This document shows, in pieces, positions 6,316-13,744 of a stretch of 15,265 bases of DNA. Position 1 is the first letter of the stretch. Each line of letters opens with the position of its first letter. Both the position numbers and the translations under genes were made by a program. The stretch comes from Nitriliruptoraceae bacterium (lineage in GTDB: Bacteria > Actinomycetota > Nitriliruptoria > Nitriliruptorales > Nitriliruptoraceae): contig SKLC01000016.1 of the NCBI GenBank assembly GCA_007123425.1, positions 1-15,265 of the forward strand. The letters are read 5' to 3'. The notes under the pieces are model-generated. The model did not search any database and was not told where the DNA came from. It worked only from the letters and a program-made list of their open reading frames with translations.

Positions 6316-8149
6316 CTTCGAGCCGGTGGCGGCGACCTCGCGCTACCGCGTGCCCACCACCGGCGTGGACCCCGATCCCTCGAGGCCGTGGTGGCGGCGC
6401 CTGCTGCCGCTGCTCGTCGCCCGCCGGTGGGTCGTGGTGGGCCTGGTGGTCTTCTCGGTGCTGGCGGTGGGCGCGCAGGCCCTGGTGCCCATGGTGGTCG
6501 GCAACGCGGTCGACGCCATGGAGGTCGCCGCCGACATCGCCCCCTACGCGTGGCTGCTGGCCGGGCTGGTGGTGGTGCGCGTCGGCGTGGGCCGCCTGCA
6601 GCGCTACCTGCTGCAGTACACCGGGTTCGCGGTCGAGTACGACCTGCGGGTGCTGCTCTTCGAGCACTTCCACCGACAGTCGGTCGGCTACATCGACCGG
6701 CACGGCAGCGGCCAGCTGATCTCGCGGGCGAACTCCGACGTGCGGGCCGTGGAGCGCTTCCTCTCCTTCGGGCCGGGGATCCTGGCCACCTCCGGCGTGA
6801 TGGCGGTGGTCTCGATCGGGCTGATGCTCTCCCGCCACGTGGGGCTGACCCTGGTCACCGTCGCGCCGCTGCTGGCCCTGTACCTCGTGGGCAAGGCGAT
6901 GCGCCAGCGGATGTTCCCGATCTCCTGGATCGTGCAGTCGCGCCAGGCCGACGTCGCCGGCGTCGTGGACGAGAACGTCGCCGGCATCCGCATCGTCAAG
7001 GCCTTCGCGGCCGAGCGGCAGCAGGTGGCCGCGCTGGCCGACCGCGCCCAGCGGCTCGAGTGGGCGATGGTCAAGCAGAGTGACGTGCGGGCCGTGTGGG
7101 GCTCGGCGATGGAGAACCTCCCGCGCGTGAGCCAGGCGCTGGTGGTGGGGGTGGGCGGCTGGCTCGCGCTGCAGGGCACCATCACGGTCGGCACCGTCGT
7201 GATGTTCATGGGCTGGGTCGTGCTGCTGCAGGCCCCGTTCCGCGTCCTGGGCTTCTTCGTGATGATGGCGCAGCGCGCAGCCGCGTCCGCGACCCGCGTG
7301 CTCGAGCTGTTCGACGAGGAGCCCGACATCGTCGAGGCCGACGACGCCGTCGACCTCGACGATGTGCGCGGCGAGGTCGTCCTCGAGCGGGTGCGGTTCG
7401 CCTACGACGACGAGCCGGTGCTCGATGGCCTCGATGTGACGCTGCGACCGGGCGAGACGGTCGCGCTGGTGGGGCGAACCGGCTCCGGCAAGTCCACGAT
7501 CGCCCGGTTGCTGCCGCGCTTCTACGACGTCGACGACGGGCGCGTGCTGATCGACGGCCACGACGTGCGCGGCCTGACCCTGGGCAGCCTGCGCCACGCC
7601 GTTGGCTTCGTGATGGACGAGCCGTTCCTGTTCTCCGACACCCTGCACGCCAACATCGCCTTCGGGCGGCCCGACGCCAGCCGCGCCGACGTGGAGGCGG
7701 CCGCCCGGGCCGCGGGCGCACACGAGTTCATCCAGCGGCTGCCCGACGGCTACGACACGGTGGTCGGAGAGCGCGGCTACGACCTCTCCGGCGGCCAGCG
7801 CCAGCGCCTGGCGATCGCACGGACACTGCTGGACAACCCGCCGATCCTGATCCTCGACGATGCCACGTCATCGGTGGACGTCCACACCGAGCAGCGCATC
7901 CACGACGCGCTGGCGCGCCTGATGGAGCGGCGCACGACCCTGGTGGTCGCCCACCGGCTGTCCACGATCGCGCTGGCGGACCGCGTCGTGGTCCTCGACG
8001 GCGGCCGCGTCGCCGCGGCGGGCACCCACGAGCAGCTGCTGGCGTCCTCGCCGCTGTACCGCACGATCCTCGCCTCCGTCGGCGGGGAGGACGACGACCG
8101 GCCCGGCGACACCAGCCCCGTCGCGGTCGAGGGCGGCGGGGGCCGCTGA
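6302..8149 (+). CDS. ABC exporter half-transporter, subunit with degenerate ATP site
   Basis: 615 residues: an N-terminal six-helix exporter membrane domain (hydrophobic stretches around 42-70, 82-98, 158-178, 180-197, 276-292 and 297-322) then a nucleotide-binding domain. Motifs: Walker A GRTGSGKST (391-399), signature LSGGQ (495-499), Walker B ILILDD (515-520), H-loop His H551. Two key residues are altered: the catalytic Glu after Walker B is Asp (D520), and the Q-loop Gln is Asp (D439, in MDEPFLF). This is the mark of the degenerate-site subunit in a heterodimeric exporter. Start is GTG at 6302 with GGAGG 6 bases upstream, inside the end of marR. Its stop shares a base with the next start. 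The substrate, drug or lipid, cannot be told from sequence. Confidence 0.94.
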   Translation: MPTADFEPVAATSRYRVPTTGVDPDPSRPWWRRLLPLLVARRWVVVGLVVFSVLAVGAQALVPMVVGNAVDAMEVAADIAPYAWLLAGLVVVRVGVGRLQRYLLQYTGFAVEYDLRVLLFEHFHRQSVGYIDRHGSGQLISRANSDVRAVERFLSFGPGILATSGVMAVVSIGLMLSRHVGLTLVTVAPLLALYLVGKAMRQRMFPISWIVQSRQADVAGVVDENVAGIRIVKAFAAERQQVAALADRAQRLEWAMVKQSDVRAVWGSAMENLPRVSQALVVGVGGWLALQGTITVGTVVMFMGWVVLLQAPFRVLGFFVMMAQRAAASATRVLELFDEEPDIVEADDAVDLDDVRGEVVLERVRFAYDDEPVLDGLDVTLRPGETVALVGRTGSGKSTIARLLPRFYDVDDGRVLIDGHDVRGLTLGSLRHAVGFVMDEPFLFSDTLHANIAFGRPDASRADVEAAARAAGAHEFIQRLPDGYDTVVGERGYDLSGGQRQRLAIARTLLDNPPILILDDATSSVDVHTEQRIHDALARLMERRTTLVVAHRLSTIALADRVVVLDGGRVAAAGTHEQLLASSPLYRTILASVGGEDDDRPGDTSPVAVEGGGGR

Positions 8150-10128
8150 TGTGGCGCGGCGGGGGCGCGTTCAGCGGGCAGGGCCAGGGAGGCCTGCCCT
8201 TCGCCGGCATCCCCGAGGAGCTGCGGGCCCACGCCCAGCGGCTGCTCGATGCCGAGCCCGAGCATCCCGAGCCCGTGGTCGACTTCGACCACCGGATGTC
8301 GGTCGAGGACCGCCGTCCCTTCACGCTGCGGCGGTTCTTCGCCCCGCACAAGGGCGCGATCGCGCTGGCGCTGCTGCTGGTGGCCATCGAGGTGGTCACC
8401 GAGCAGATCGGCCCCCTGCTGCTCCAGATCGCCATCGACCACGGGGTGGTGGCCGGCGACGGGTCCGTGATCGCGACCACGGCGGCGCTGTTCGTGCTCG
8501 CGGTGATCGGCAACTACGTCACCCGCGCAGGCCGGATCGCGTTCACCGCCCGGCTGGGCCAGCGGCTGCTGTACCGCCTGCGGGTGCGGCTGTTCATTCA
8601 CTACCAGCGCCAGTCGCTGGACTTCTACACCGAGGAGCGCTCGGGGCGGATCCTGTCGCGCATGACCAGCGACGTCGAGGCCCTGCAGGCGCTGTTCACC
8701 GAGGGCCTGGTGCAGATGGTGGTCCAGGCCGGCGTGCTCGTCTTCGTCGTCGGCATGCTGTTCTGGATGAACCCCACGCTGGCGCTGATCCTGCTGGTGG
8801 GGATCATCCCGCCGATGGTCCTGCTGTCCAACTGGTTCCGGACGCGCTCCGACGTGGCCTTCCTCAAGGTGCGCGACCGGCTGGCGGACCTGCTGGCCGA
8901 CCTGTCCGAGAACCTCGCCGGCATGCGCATCGTCAAGGCCCACAACCGGCAGCGCCACAACGCGGTGCGCCACCGCGACAAGGTCGGCGAGCACCTCGAT
9001 GCCAACCTCGAGGGGGTGCGCTACGCGGCCTGGTTCGGGCCGGGGATGGACGGCATCGGGATCGCCGGGCAGCTGGTGGTGCTGGTCGTCGGCGCCCGCT
9101 TCGTCGCCGACGGCCGCATGGGCATCGGCGAGGTCGGTGCCTTCGTGCTCTACCTCAACAGCCTGTTCGTTCCGGTCCAGCACCTGGTGCAGCAGTACAC
9201 GACCTACCAGAAGGGCCGGGCCGCGATCGTGCGCTTCCGGGAGCTGTTCGCCACCGAGCCCACCGTCGCCGAGGCCGACGACGCGTACGACCTCGGCGAC
9301 CTGGGGGGCGAGATCGAGCTGGAGCGGGTCGGCTTCGCCTACACGCCGGGCCAGCCCGTGGTCAGCGGCGTCGACCTGCGGCTCGACGCCGGCGAGGTGT
9401 TCGCTCTGGTGGGCCCGACCGGCGCGGGCAAGTCGACGATCGCCAAGCTCATCGCGCGCTTCCACGACCCGACGCAGGGCACGGTGCGCGTCGACGGCCA
9501 CGACCTGCGGGATGTGACGCTGGACTCGCTGCGCTCGCAGATGGTGGTGGTGCCCCAGGAGCCCTTCCTGTTCGCCACCTCGATCCGGGACAACATCGCC
9601 TTCGCGCGTCCGGAGAGCTCGGACGAGGACGTCATGGCCGCCTGTCGGGCGGTCGGGATCGACGACCTGATCGAGCGCCTGCCCCAGGGCCTGGACACGC
9701 CGTGCCACGAGCGGGGGGTGGCCCTGTCCGCGGGGGAGCGGCAGCTGATCGCGCTGGCGAGGGCCTTCGTCGCCCAGCCCAAGGTGCTGATCCTCGACGA
9801 GGCCACCTCCAACCTCGACCTGGGCACCGAGTCGAAGGTCGAGGCGGCGCTGGACCGGCTGCTCGAGGGGCGGACCGCGATCCTCATCGCCCATCGCCTG
9901 AGCACGGCGATGCGTGCCGACCGCATCGCCGTCGTCGACGAGGGCGGCATCGCCGAGCTCGGCTCGCACGACGAGCTGGTCGACCTCGACGGCCGCTACG
10001 CGCGACTGTTCGCGACCTGGGTCGAGCACGGCGGCCACGTGCGGCAGCGCCCTGGTGGCCCGGCGCCTCTTCATGGGGCAGGTGCGCAGAACGCGATGTT
10101 CTGCGCAAGGGGACACACCCGCCGTTGA
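8149..10128 (+). CDS. ABC exporter half-transporter, subunit with catalytically intact Walker site
   Basis: 659 residues. A glycine-rich cytoplasmic N-terminus (1-60) precedes the six-helix membrane domain (about 68-345) and the nucleotide-binding domain. Motifs: Walker A GPTGAGKST (422-430), Q-loop Q470 (PQEPFLF), Walker B VLILDE (546-551) with catalytic E551, H-loop H582. The signature is LSAGE (526-530) rather than LSGGQ. In a heterodimer with the preceding product this puts intact Walker residues opposite the good LSGGQ (active site), and the Asp-substituted ones opposite LSAGE (degenerate site). The start ATG overlaps the previous TGA by one base (TGATG), so translation is coupled. The last 30 residues lie beyond the conserved domain and contain an inverted repeat at the DNA level. 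Confidence 0.94.
   Translation: MWRGGGAFSGQGQGGLPFAGIPEELRAHAQRLLDAEPEHPEPVVDFDHRMSVEDRRPFTLRRFFAPHKGAIALALLLVAIEVVTEQIGPLLLQIAIDHGVVAGDGSVIATTAALFVLAVIGNYVTRAGRIAFTARLGQRLLYRLRVRLFIHYQRQSLDFYTEERSGRILSRMTSDVEALQALFTEGLVQMVVQAGVLVFVVGMLFWMNPTLALILLVGIIPPMVLLSNWFRTRSDVAFLKVRDRLADLLADLSENLAGMRIVKAHNRQRHNAVRHRDKVGEHLDANLEGVRYAAWFGPGMDGIGIAGQLVVLVVGARFVADGRMGIGEVGAFVLYLNSLFVPVQHLVQQYTTYQKGRAAIVRFRELFATEPTVAEADDAYDLGDLGGEIELERVGFAYTPGQPVVSGVDLRLDAGEVFALVGPTGAGKSTIAKLIARFHDPTQGTVRVDGHDLRDVTLDSLRSQMVVVPQEPFLFATSIRDNIAFARPESSDEDVMAACRAVGIDDLIERLPQGLDTPCHERGVALSAGERQLIALARAFVAQPKVLILDEATSNLDLGTESKVEAALDRLLEGRTAILIAHRLSTAMRADRIAVVDEGGIAELGSHDELVDLDGRYARLFATWVEHGGHVRQRPGGPAPLHGAGAQNAMFCARGHTRR
10083..10107. 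repeat. 25-bp inverted repeat with perfect 10-bp arms near the end of the ABC gene
   Basis: Arms TGCGCAGAAC (10083-10092) and GTTCTGCGCA (10098-10107) around GCGAT. It lies inside the last codons of the ABC gene and 17 bases before a candidate -35 box for the secreted-protein gene. It is either a transcription-factor site for that promoter or a transcript-end hairpin; the absence of a U-tract makes an intrinsic terminator less likely. Confidence 0.5.
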
Positions 10129-10153
10129 CCGGCGTGCCGACTCGGCGCAGGAT
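10125..10153 (+). promoter_or_regulatory. Candidate promoter for the secreted-protein genes
   Basis: TTGACC (10125-10130), a 17-base spacer and CAGGAT (10148-10153). The -35 is good and the -10 moderate (3 of 6, keeping A2, A5 and T6). A small dyad GCCG-ACT-CGGC (10136-10146) lies in the spacer. Transcription would start near 10160, about 50 bases before the ATG at 10213. Confidence 0.35.
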
Positions 10154-10212
10154 CGACGTCTCGTGTGCATCACGCAGCAGGTGCAGGCGACCGACGAGAC
10201 AACGGCGAGGCC

Positions 10213-10734
10213 ATGGCACCCGTTCGACCCGTTCGCTCGATCACCGGCACGCTCGTCGTCGTGGCAGGGCTCCTGCTGGCGCTGACCGTGCCCGCGTCGG
10301 CGCAGGGACCACCGCTGTCGGGCAGCGGCAGCGCCGTGGTCACCGAGTTCGACATCCCGGAGCCGGGCGAGCCTGGCGGCCGGGTCGACCTCGGCGACAG
10401 CGGCAACTGGCGCCAGACCCGGACGCTGCTCGGCGAGACGCTCGAGGGCGACGAGGGGCCACTCGACGGCACCTTCGAGCAGGTCGTCACCGGCATCGTG
10501 CGCGACCGCACGAACGTGGTGACGTTCCACGGGACGATGACCTTCACCGGGACGGTGGAGGGCTGTGACGGTGAGCACAGGCTGACGCTCGCGATCACGG
10601 GCCGCGGGCAGGCGAGCCCGCCGGTGACGGAGGCGACGGTCCAGATCGTCGGTCCGTCCACCGTGAACGGTGGCGGCACGGTCAGCCAGGTCGTCGATCA
10701 GCTGACCTACGAGGTCCAGTACGTCTGCCCGTGA
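10213..10734 (+). CDS. Small secreted protein, probably a beta-barrel fold, unknown function
   Basis: 173 residues. The N-terminus is a clear Sec signal peptide: Arg-containing n-region (MAPVRPVRS), hydrophobic core TLVVVAGLLLALTV and cleavage site ASA-Q after residue 30. I chose the ATG at 10213 because the signal peptide begins there; a GTG at 10165 would put 16 polar residues in front of it. The mature part is rich in alternating beta-type strands (SGSAVVTEFDI, NVVTFHGTMTFTGTVEG, HRLTLAITGRG). The GTMTFTGTV...G pattern resembles small actinobacterial exported proteins of DUF3224/lipocalin-like type; I make that link from memory of the pattern, so it is weak. Two cysteines (C118, C172) could form one disulfide. 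It is followed at 67 bases by a secreted protease. Confidence 0.82.
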   Translation: MAPVRPVRSITGTLVVVAGLLLALTVPASAQGPPLSGSGSAVVTEFDIPEPGEPGGRVDLGDSGNWRQTRTLLGETLEGDEGPLDGTFEQVVTGIVRDRTNVVTFHGTMTFTGTVEGCDGEHRLTLAITGRGQASPPVTEATVQIVGPSTVNGGGTVSQVVDQLTYEVQYVCP

Positions 10735-10801
10735 GATCGCACCCGGAGGACATGGGCGAGTCGTGCCCCCCACGTGAGCTGGGCCCACGATCGGAGATCA
10801 C

Positions 10802-11809
10802 ATGCTCGTGCGTGACGTCTCGGTTCGGCACGCGGTCGTCCTGGTCGCGTGCGCCCTCGTTCTGGTGGCCGCCCCGACGCCGGGCGCGGCCATCCCCCAC
10901 GGAGAGCAGACGGAGGCGCACCCCTACGTCGGTGTCGTCGCGCTCGTCGGGGAGATCGAGCTGGGCACGCTCGAGGACTTCATCGGCCCGACCGGCCTGG
11001 ACCTGCCTCCCGACACACCCGTCTACCCCAACATCCTCGGGTTCAGCGGCGTGCTCGTCGACGAGCACGTGCTCCTGACCGCGGCGCACGGAACCGGCGC
11101 CGACCTCGAGGCGCTGCTCGGGCCGACGCTGTTCGCCGCCTTCGAGTCCTTCCGCGCCTTCGTCACCTTCGACGCGCACGTGCCGGGCGGACCCGGCCAG
11201 CTGCTCCTCACCGGCCCTGCCACACCGGGATGGTTCGAGGGAGAGCCGGTGGCGCACGAGGACTTCGATGACTTCGCCGGCTTCCCGGCCACCTTCGACA
11301 TCGGTGCCGTCCTGTTCGAGGAGGGACTCGACCTCGATGCGCTCGGCATCCACGGCGACGATCTTCCCCTCATCGCCGACGTGGGCTATCTCGACCGGGC
11401 CCTGACGGGCGGCAACCGGGGGCAGCTGCCGCTGACCGTCGTGGGGTACGGGGCGCATGACAGTCGGATCGGCGGCGTGGTGTTCGGACCGGACGGCGCC
11501 CCCAGCCTCGATCTCCAGCTCGACTTCGATGATCACCGTGCGGTCGGCGAGGTCCGGTTGGTCAATCTGCAGAGCGCGCTGGCTGGGGGCCACAACCTGC
11601 AGCACTCGGGGAACCCGGGCCGCTGGTCGGGTGGCACCTGCTACGGGGACTCGGGTGGTCCGGTCCTCCACGGTGACACCCTGGTCGGGCTGACCTCGTT
11701 CGGGACGGGGGGCGTGCTGTGCCGCGGGAACACCAGCTTCGCGTACCGGGTGGACATCCGGGCAGCCCACGACTTCCTCGAAGCGATCGGGGCGCCGCTG
11801 CCCGAGTAG
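10802..11809 (+). CDS. Secreted chymotrypsin-fold (S1 family) serine protease
   Basis: 335 residues. Signal peptide at 1-30 (MLVRDVSVRH, then hydrophobic AVVLVACALVLVAAP, site GAA). Catalytic triad: H96 in LLTAAHG, D166 in FDIGAVL, S284 in CYGDSGGPV. C280 and C307 match the conserved 191-220 disulfide; the usual Cys after the catalytic His is missing (AHG, not AHC). The residue six before the Ser, which in trypsin is the specificity Asp189, is Gly278, so trypsin-like cleavage after Arg/Lys is not expected. The chain after the signal peptide begins IPHGEQTEAHPYVG, aligning with the mature N-terminus IVGG, so there appears to be no propeptide. A long insert (54-80) precedes the His region. GGAG lies 6 bases before the ATG. 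Probably co-transcribed with the preceding secreted protein. Confidence 0.92.
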   Translation: MLVRDVSVRHAVVLVACALVLVAAPTPGAAIPHGEQTEAHPYVGVVALVGEIELGTLEDFIGPTGLDLPPDTPVYPNILGFSGVLVDEHVLLTAAHGTGADLEALLGPTLFAAFESFRAFVTFDAHVPGGPGQLLLTGPATPGWFEGEPVAHEDFDDFAGFPATFDIGAVLFEEGLDLDALGIHGDDLPLIADVGYLDRALTGGNRGQLPLTVVGYGAHDSRIGGVVFGPDGAPSLDLQLDFDDHRAVGEVRLVNLQSALAGGHNLQHSGNPGRWSGGTCYGDSGGPVLHGDTLVGLTSFGTGGVLCRGNTSFAYRVDIRAAHDFLEAIGAPLPE

Positions 11810-11818
11810 AGGCCCGAT

Positions 11819-11842
11819 GCCGGCGTGCGACGCGTCGCCGGC
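11819..11842. terminator. Hairpin between the converging protease and monooxygenase genes
   Basis: GCCGGCG and CGCCGGC form a perfect 7-bp stem around a 10-base loop that contains the palindrome ACGCGT. It sits in the 45-base gap between two converging stop codons (11809 and 11855), so it could serve both strands. There is no U-tract. Confidence 0.45.
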
Positions 11843-11854
11843 GACCGGCGCGCG

Positions 11855-12901
11855 TCAGCCGCGTCGGCGGCGGGCGACCTCCTCCCGCACGATCGGGGCC
11901 ACCTTCGTGCCCAGCAGCTCGATGGCGCGCAGCACCTTCTCGTGCGGCATCGTCCCGACGGTGAGCTGGAGCAGGAACCGGTCGTGGCCGAACAGCTCGT
12001 GCTGATGGAGGATCTTGGCGGCGACCTCCTCCGGGGTGCCCACGAACCAGGCGCCGTCCGGGGCCCGCTGGGCCTCGTACTGCTGCCGGGTGAACGGCGG
12101 CCAGCCTCGCTCGCGCCCGATCCGGTTCATCGTGACGGCGACCGACGGGAAGGACTCCTCGGCGGCCTGCGCGCCGTCCTCGGCGATCCAGCCGTGCGAG
12201 TTGATGCTGATGGGCAGCCGGGCGGGGTCGTGGCCGGCCTCGCGCGCGGCCCGGCGGTACAGGTCGGCCAGGGGAGCGAAGCGGGCGGGCTGGCCCCCGA
12301 TGATGGCCAGTGCCATCGGCAGCCCCAGCGAGGCCGCGCGCACCACCGACGGCGGGTTGCCGCCCACGGCCACCCACACCGGCAGCGGGTCCTGGACGGG
12401 GCGGGGGTAGATGCCGGCCTCGTGCAGCGGTGACCGGTGGTGGCCGGACCATGTGACCCGCTCGTGCTCCCGGAGCTCGAGCAGCAGCCGCAGCTTCTCC
12501 TCGAACAGCTCGTCGTAGTCGTCGAGTTGGAAGCCGAAGAGCGGGAAGGACTCGGTGAACGAGCCGCGACCGACCATGATCTCCGCACGCCCGTCGGAGA
12601 TGCCATCGACGGTGGCGAAGTCCTGGAAGACCCTCACCGGGTCGTCGGAGCTGATCACGGTCACCGCGCTGGTCAGGCGGATGTGGCGGGTGCGGGCCGC
12701 GCCCGCGGCCAGCACCACCGCGGGCGCCGAGGAGGTGTAGTCGGGCCGATGGTGCTCACCGATCCCGTACACGTCGAGGCCGGCCTCGTCGGCCGCCTCG
12801 ATCTCGGCGACGACCTCCCGCAGCCGCTGGTCGGCGGCCATGGTCTCGCCCGTCTCGGGGTCGGGGGTGGCCTCGGCGAAGCTGTAGATCCCCAGCTCCA
12901 C
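11855..12901 (-). CDS. LLM-class (luciferase-like) flavin-dependent monooxygenase
   Basis: 348-residue bacterial-luciferase-fold oxidoreductase using FMN or F420. Marks: ELGIYSFAEATPDP at the N-terminus, LDVYGIGEHHRPDY (42-55), the strand-helix region SAPAVVLAAGAARTRHIRL (58-76), AEIMVGRGSF (106-115), PLPVWVAVGGNP (172-183) and FVGTPEEVAAKI near the C-terminus, all typical of the LLM family. The start is the GTG at 12901, chosen because AGGAG lies 8 bases upstream and the family N-terminus begins there. It stands alone, converging on the protease and divergent from the 13039 gene. Substrates of this family are diverse, and the choice between FMN and F420 cannot be made by eye. Confidence 0.92.
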   Translation of the reverse strand: MELGIYSFAEATPDPETGETMAADQRLREVVAEIEAADEAGLDVYGIGEHHRPDYTSSAPAVVLAAGAARTRHIRLTSAVTVISSDDPVRVFQDFATVDGISDGRAEIMVGRGSFTESFPLFGFQLDDYDELFEEKLRLLLELREHERVTWSGHHRSPLHEAGIYPRPVQDPLPVWVAVGGNPPSVVRAASLGLPMALAIIGGQPARFAPLADLYRRAAREAGHDPARLPISINSHGWIAEDGAQAAEESFPSVAVTMNRIGRERGWPPFTRQQYEAQRAPDGAWFVGTPEEVAAKILHQHELFGHDRFLLQLTVGTMPHEKVLRAIELLGTKVAPIVREEVARRRRG

Positions 12902-12987
12902 GGCGGTCTCCTGGTCGCGTGCCGACCACGGTAGGGCGCCGGCCCGCGCCGAGCCTGGCCGCGCGACGCCGTGTCGGGCACCCTGTC

Positions 12988-12999
12988 GCAGGCACCTGC
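12988..12999. repeat. Small dyad GCAGG-CA-CCTGC in a divergent gap
   Basis: Two perfect 5-bp arms lie in the 137-bp region between the divergent monooxygenase and the 13039 gene. The rest of this gap shows no clear -35/-10 pair on either strand. The dyad could be an operator but is short enough to be chance. Confidence 0.2.
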
Positions 13000-13038
13000 C
13001 ACCATGCGCTCCCGTCCCCGCCGAAGGAGCCCCGCGAC

Positions 13039-13656
13039 GTGATCCCCGACGCCGTGCTCAGCGACTTCGCCCAGCATCTCATCCCCGAGGCGTTCGAGGA
13101 GCCCACCCGCGCCCGCCGCGTGTACCGGGAGCAGCCGCGCTACGGCCCCGAGGACTTCGACGCCTGGGTCGACGAGCGCGTCGAGGAGGCGCTGACGGCG
13201 CGCTGGCCGGTCGGGGGCGCGCCCAACATCGTGGCCTATCTCAGCGACGGGCGGCTGCGCTGGGCCTATGACGACTGTGGCTGCGGCTACCTGGAGTGCG
13301 TGACCACGGTGATCGGGGACGAGGCGCTGGGCGTCACCGAGCCGTGGGTCTTCGGGGCGCTGCTGCCGCGGCCCGAGGGCTCCTGGGAGGTGCTCGCCGA
13401 CGAGGAGGGCGAGGAGGCCGACGAGGTGTGGCGCGAGCCGACCACCTCGGTCTGGCCGGCCGTCTGGTACGCCGAGGCGCGGGGCAGGGGCATAGCCGCC
13501 AGCCGCGCCGGCTTCCTGCAGCTCGACGGCGAGGAGGTGCGCAGCCACACCGACCTCGAGGTGCGGGCGACCCCGGCCACGCGGCAGCTGCACCGGATCC
13601 TGTTCCGCCACCCGGCCCGCAAGCGCCACCCGCTGCGCCGCCGGCGGGGCCGCTGA
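13039..13656 (+). CDS. Unrecognised protein with a CxCxxxxC cluster
   Basis: 205 residues, cytoplasmic by appearance (no signal peptide or membrane segment). Start is GTG at 13039 with AAGGAG 9 bases upstream; the frame is open back to 12919 but that stretch lacks a good ribosome site and its residues look non-coding. Composition is acidic and Trp/Tyr-rich in the body. Three cysteines in YDDCGCGYLECV (C80, C82, C87) could bind a metal or form a redox centre. Residues 128-150 are Glu/Asp-rich, and the last 15 residues are very basic (HPARKRHPLRRRRGR), suggesting contact with nucleic acid or acidic partners. I do not recognise the family. It may share a transcript with putA 84 bases downstream, although a hairpin lies between them. 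Confidence 0.75.
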   Translation: MIPDAVLSDFAQHLIPEAFEEPTRARRVYREQPRYGPEDFDAWVDERVEEALTARWPVGGAPNIVAYLSDGRLRWAYDDCGCGYLECVTTVIGDEALGVTEPWVFGALLPRPEGSWEVLADEEGEEADEVWREPTTSVWPAVWYAEARGRGIAASRAGFLQLDGEEVRSHTDLEVRATPATRQLHRILFRHPARKRHPLRRRRGR

Positions 13657-13677
13657 GACTCGGCGCGCGACGGCCGG

Positions 13678-13703
13678 ACGGGCGGGTGACGGGACCGGCC
13701 CGT
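13678..13703 (+). terminator. Hairpin between the CxCxxxxC gene and putA
   Basis: ACGGGC pairs with GCCCGT (6 bp), then a G-G mismatch, then GGT pairs with ACC around a 6-base loop. It starts 21 bases after the stop of the 13039 gene. No U-tract follows. It could end the upstream transcript or be part of the putA leader. Confidence 0.35.
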
Positions 13704-13708
13704 GACGA

Positions 13709-13744
13709 CCATGGTGGGGCGCGCCGACGGGAGGCGCACCATGG
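13709..13744 (+). promoter_or_regulatory. Possible start-codon-masking hairpin at putA
   Basis: CCATGGTG (13709-13716) is the exact reverse complement of CACCATGG (13737-13744), and CGCC (13722-13725) can pair with GGCG (13733-13736) inside it. In the RNA this would hold the ATG at 13741 in an 8-bp stem and the GGGAGG ribosome site (13729-13734) in the loop and inner stem. It is a candidate for translational control or an operator; not proven. Confidence 0.35.

Noticed and set aside
10165..10212. Upstream GTG start for the secreted protein
   Set aside because: It would place 16 polar residues before a complete signal peptide; the ATG at 10213 gives a normal signal sequence.
8151..10568. Plus-strand 805-codon frame overlapping the second ABC gene
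   Set aside because: It is frame-shifted relative to the ABC gene, with Arg/Pro/Ala-rich low-complexity translation and no motif; the ABC frame contains all expected motifs.
7777..10788. Minus-strand open frame of 1003 codons across the ABC genes
   Set aside because: It is antisense to well-supported ABC and secreted-protein genes. Its translation is rich in His, Gln, Gly, Arg and Ala without any domain, which is the usual shadow in very GC-rich DNA.
12919..13038. Upstream start for the CxCxxxxC protein
   Set aside because: The added residues are Arg/Pro/His-rich, and the good AAGGAG ribosome site points to the GTG at 13039.
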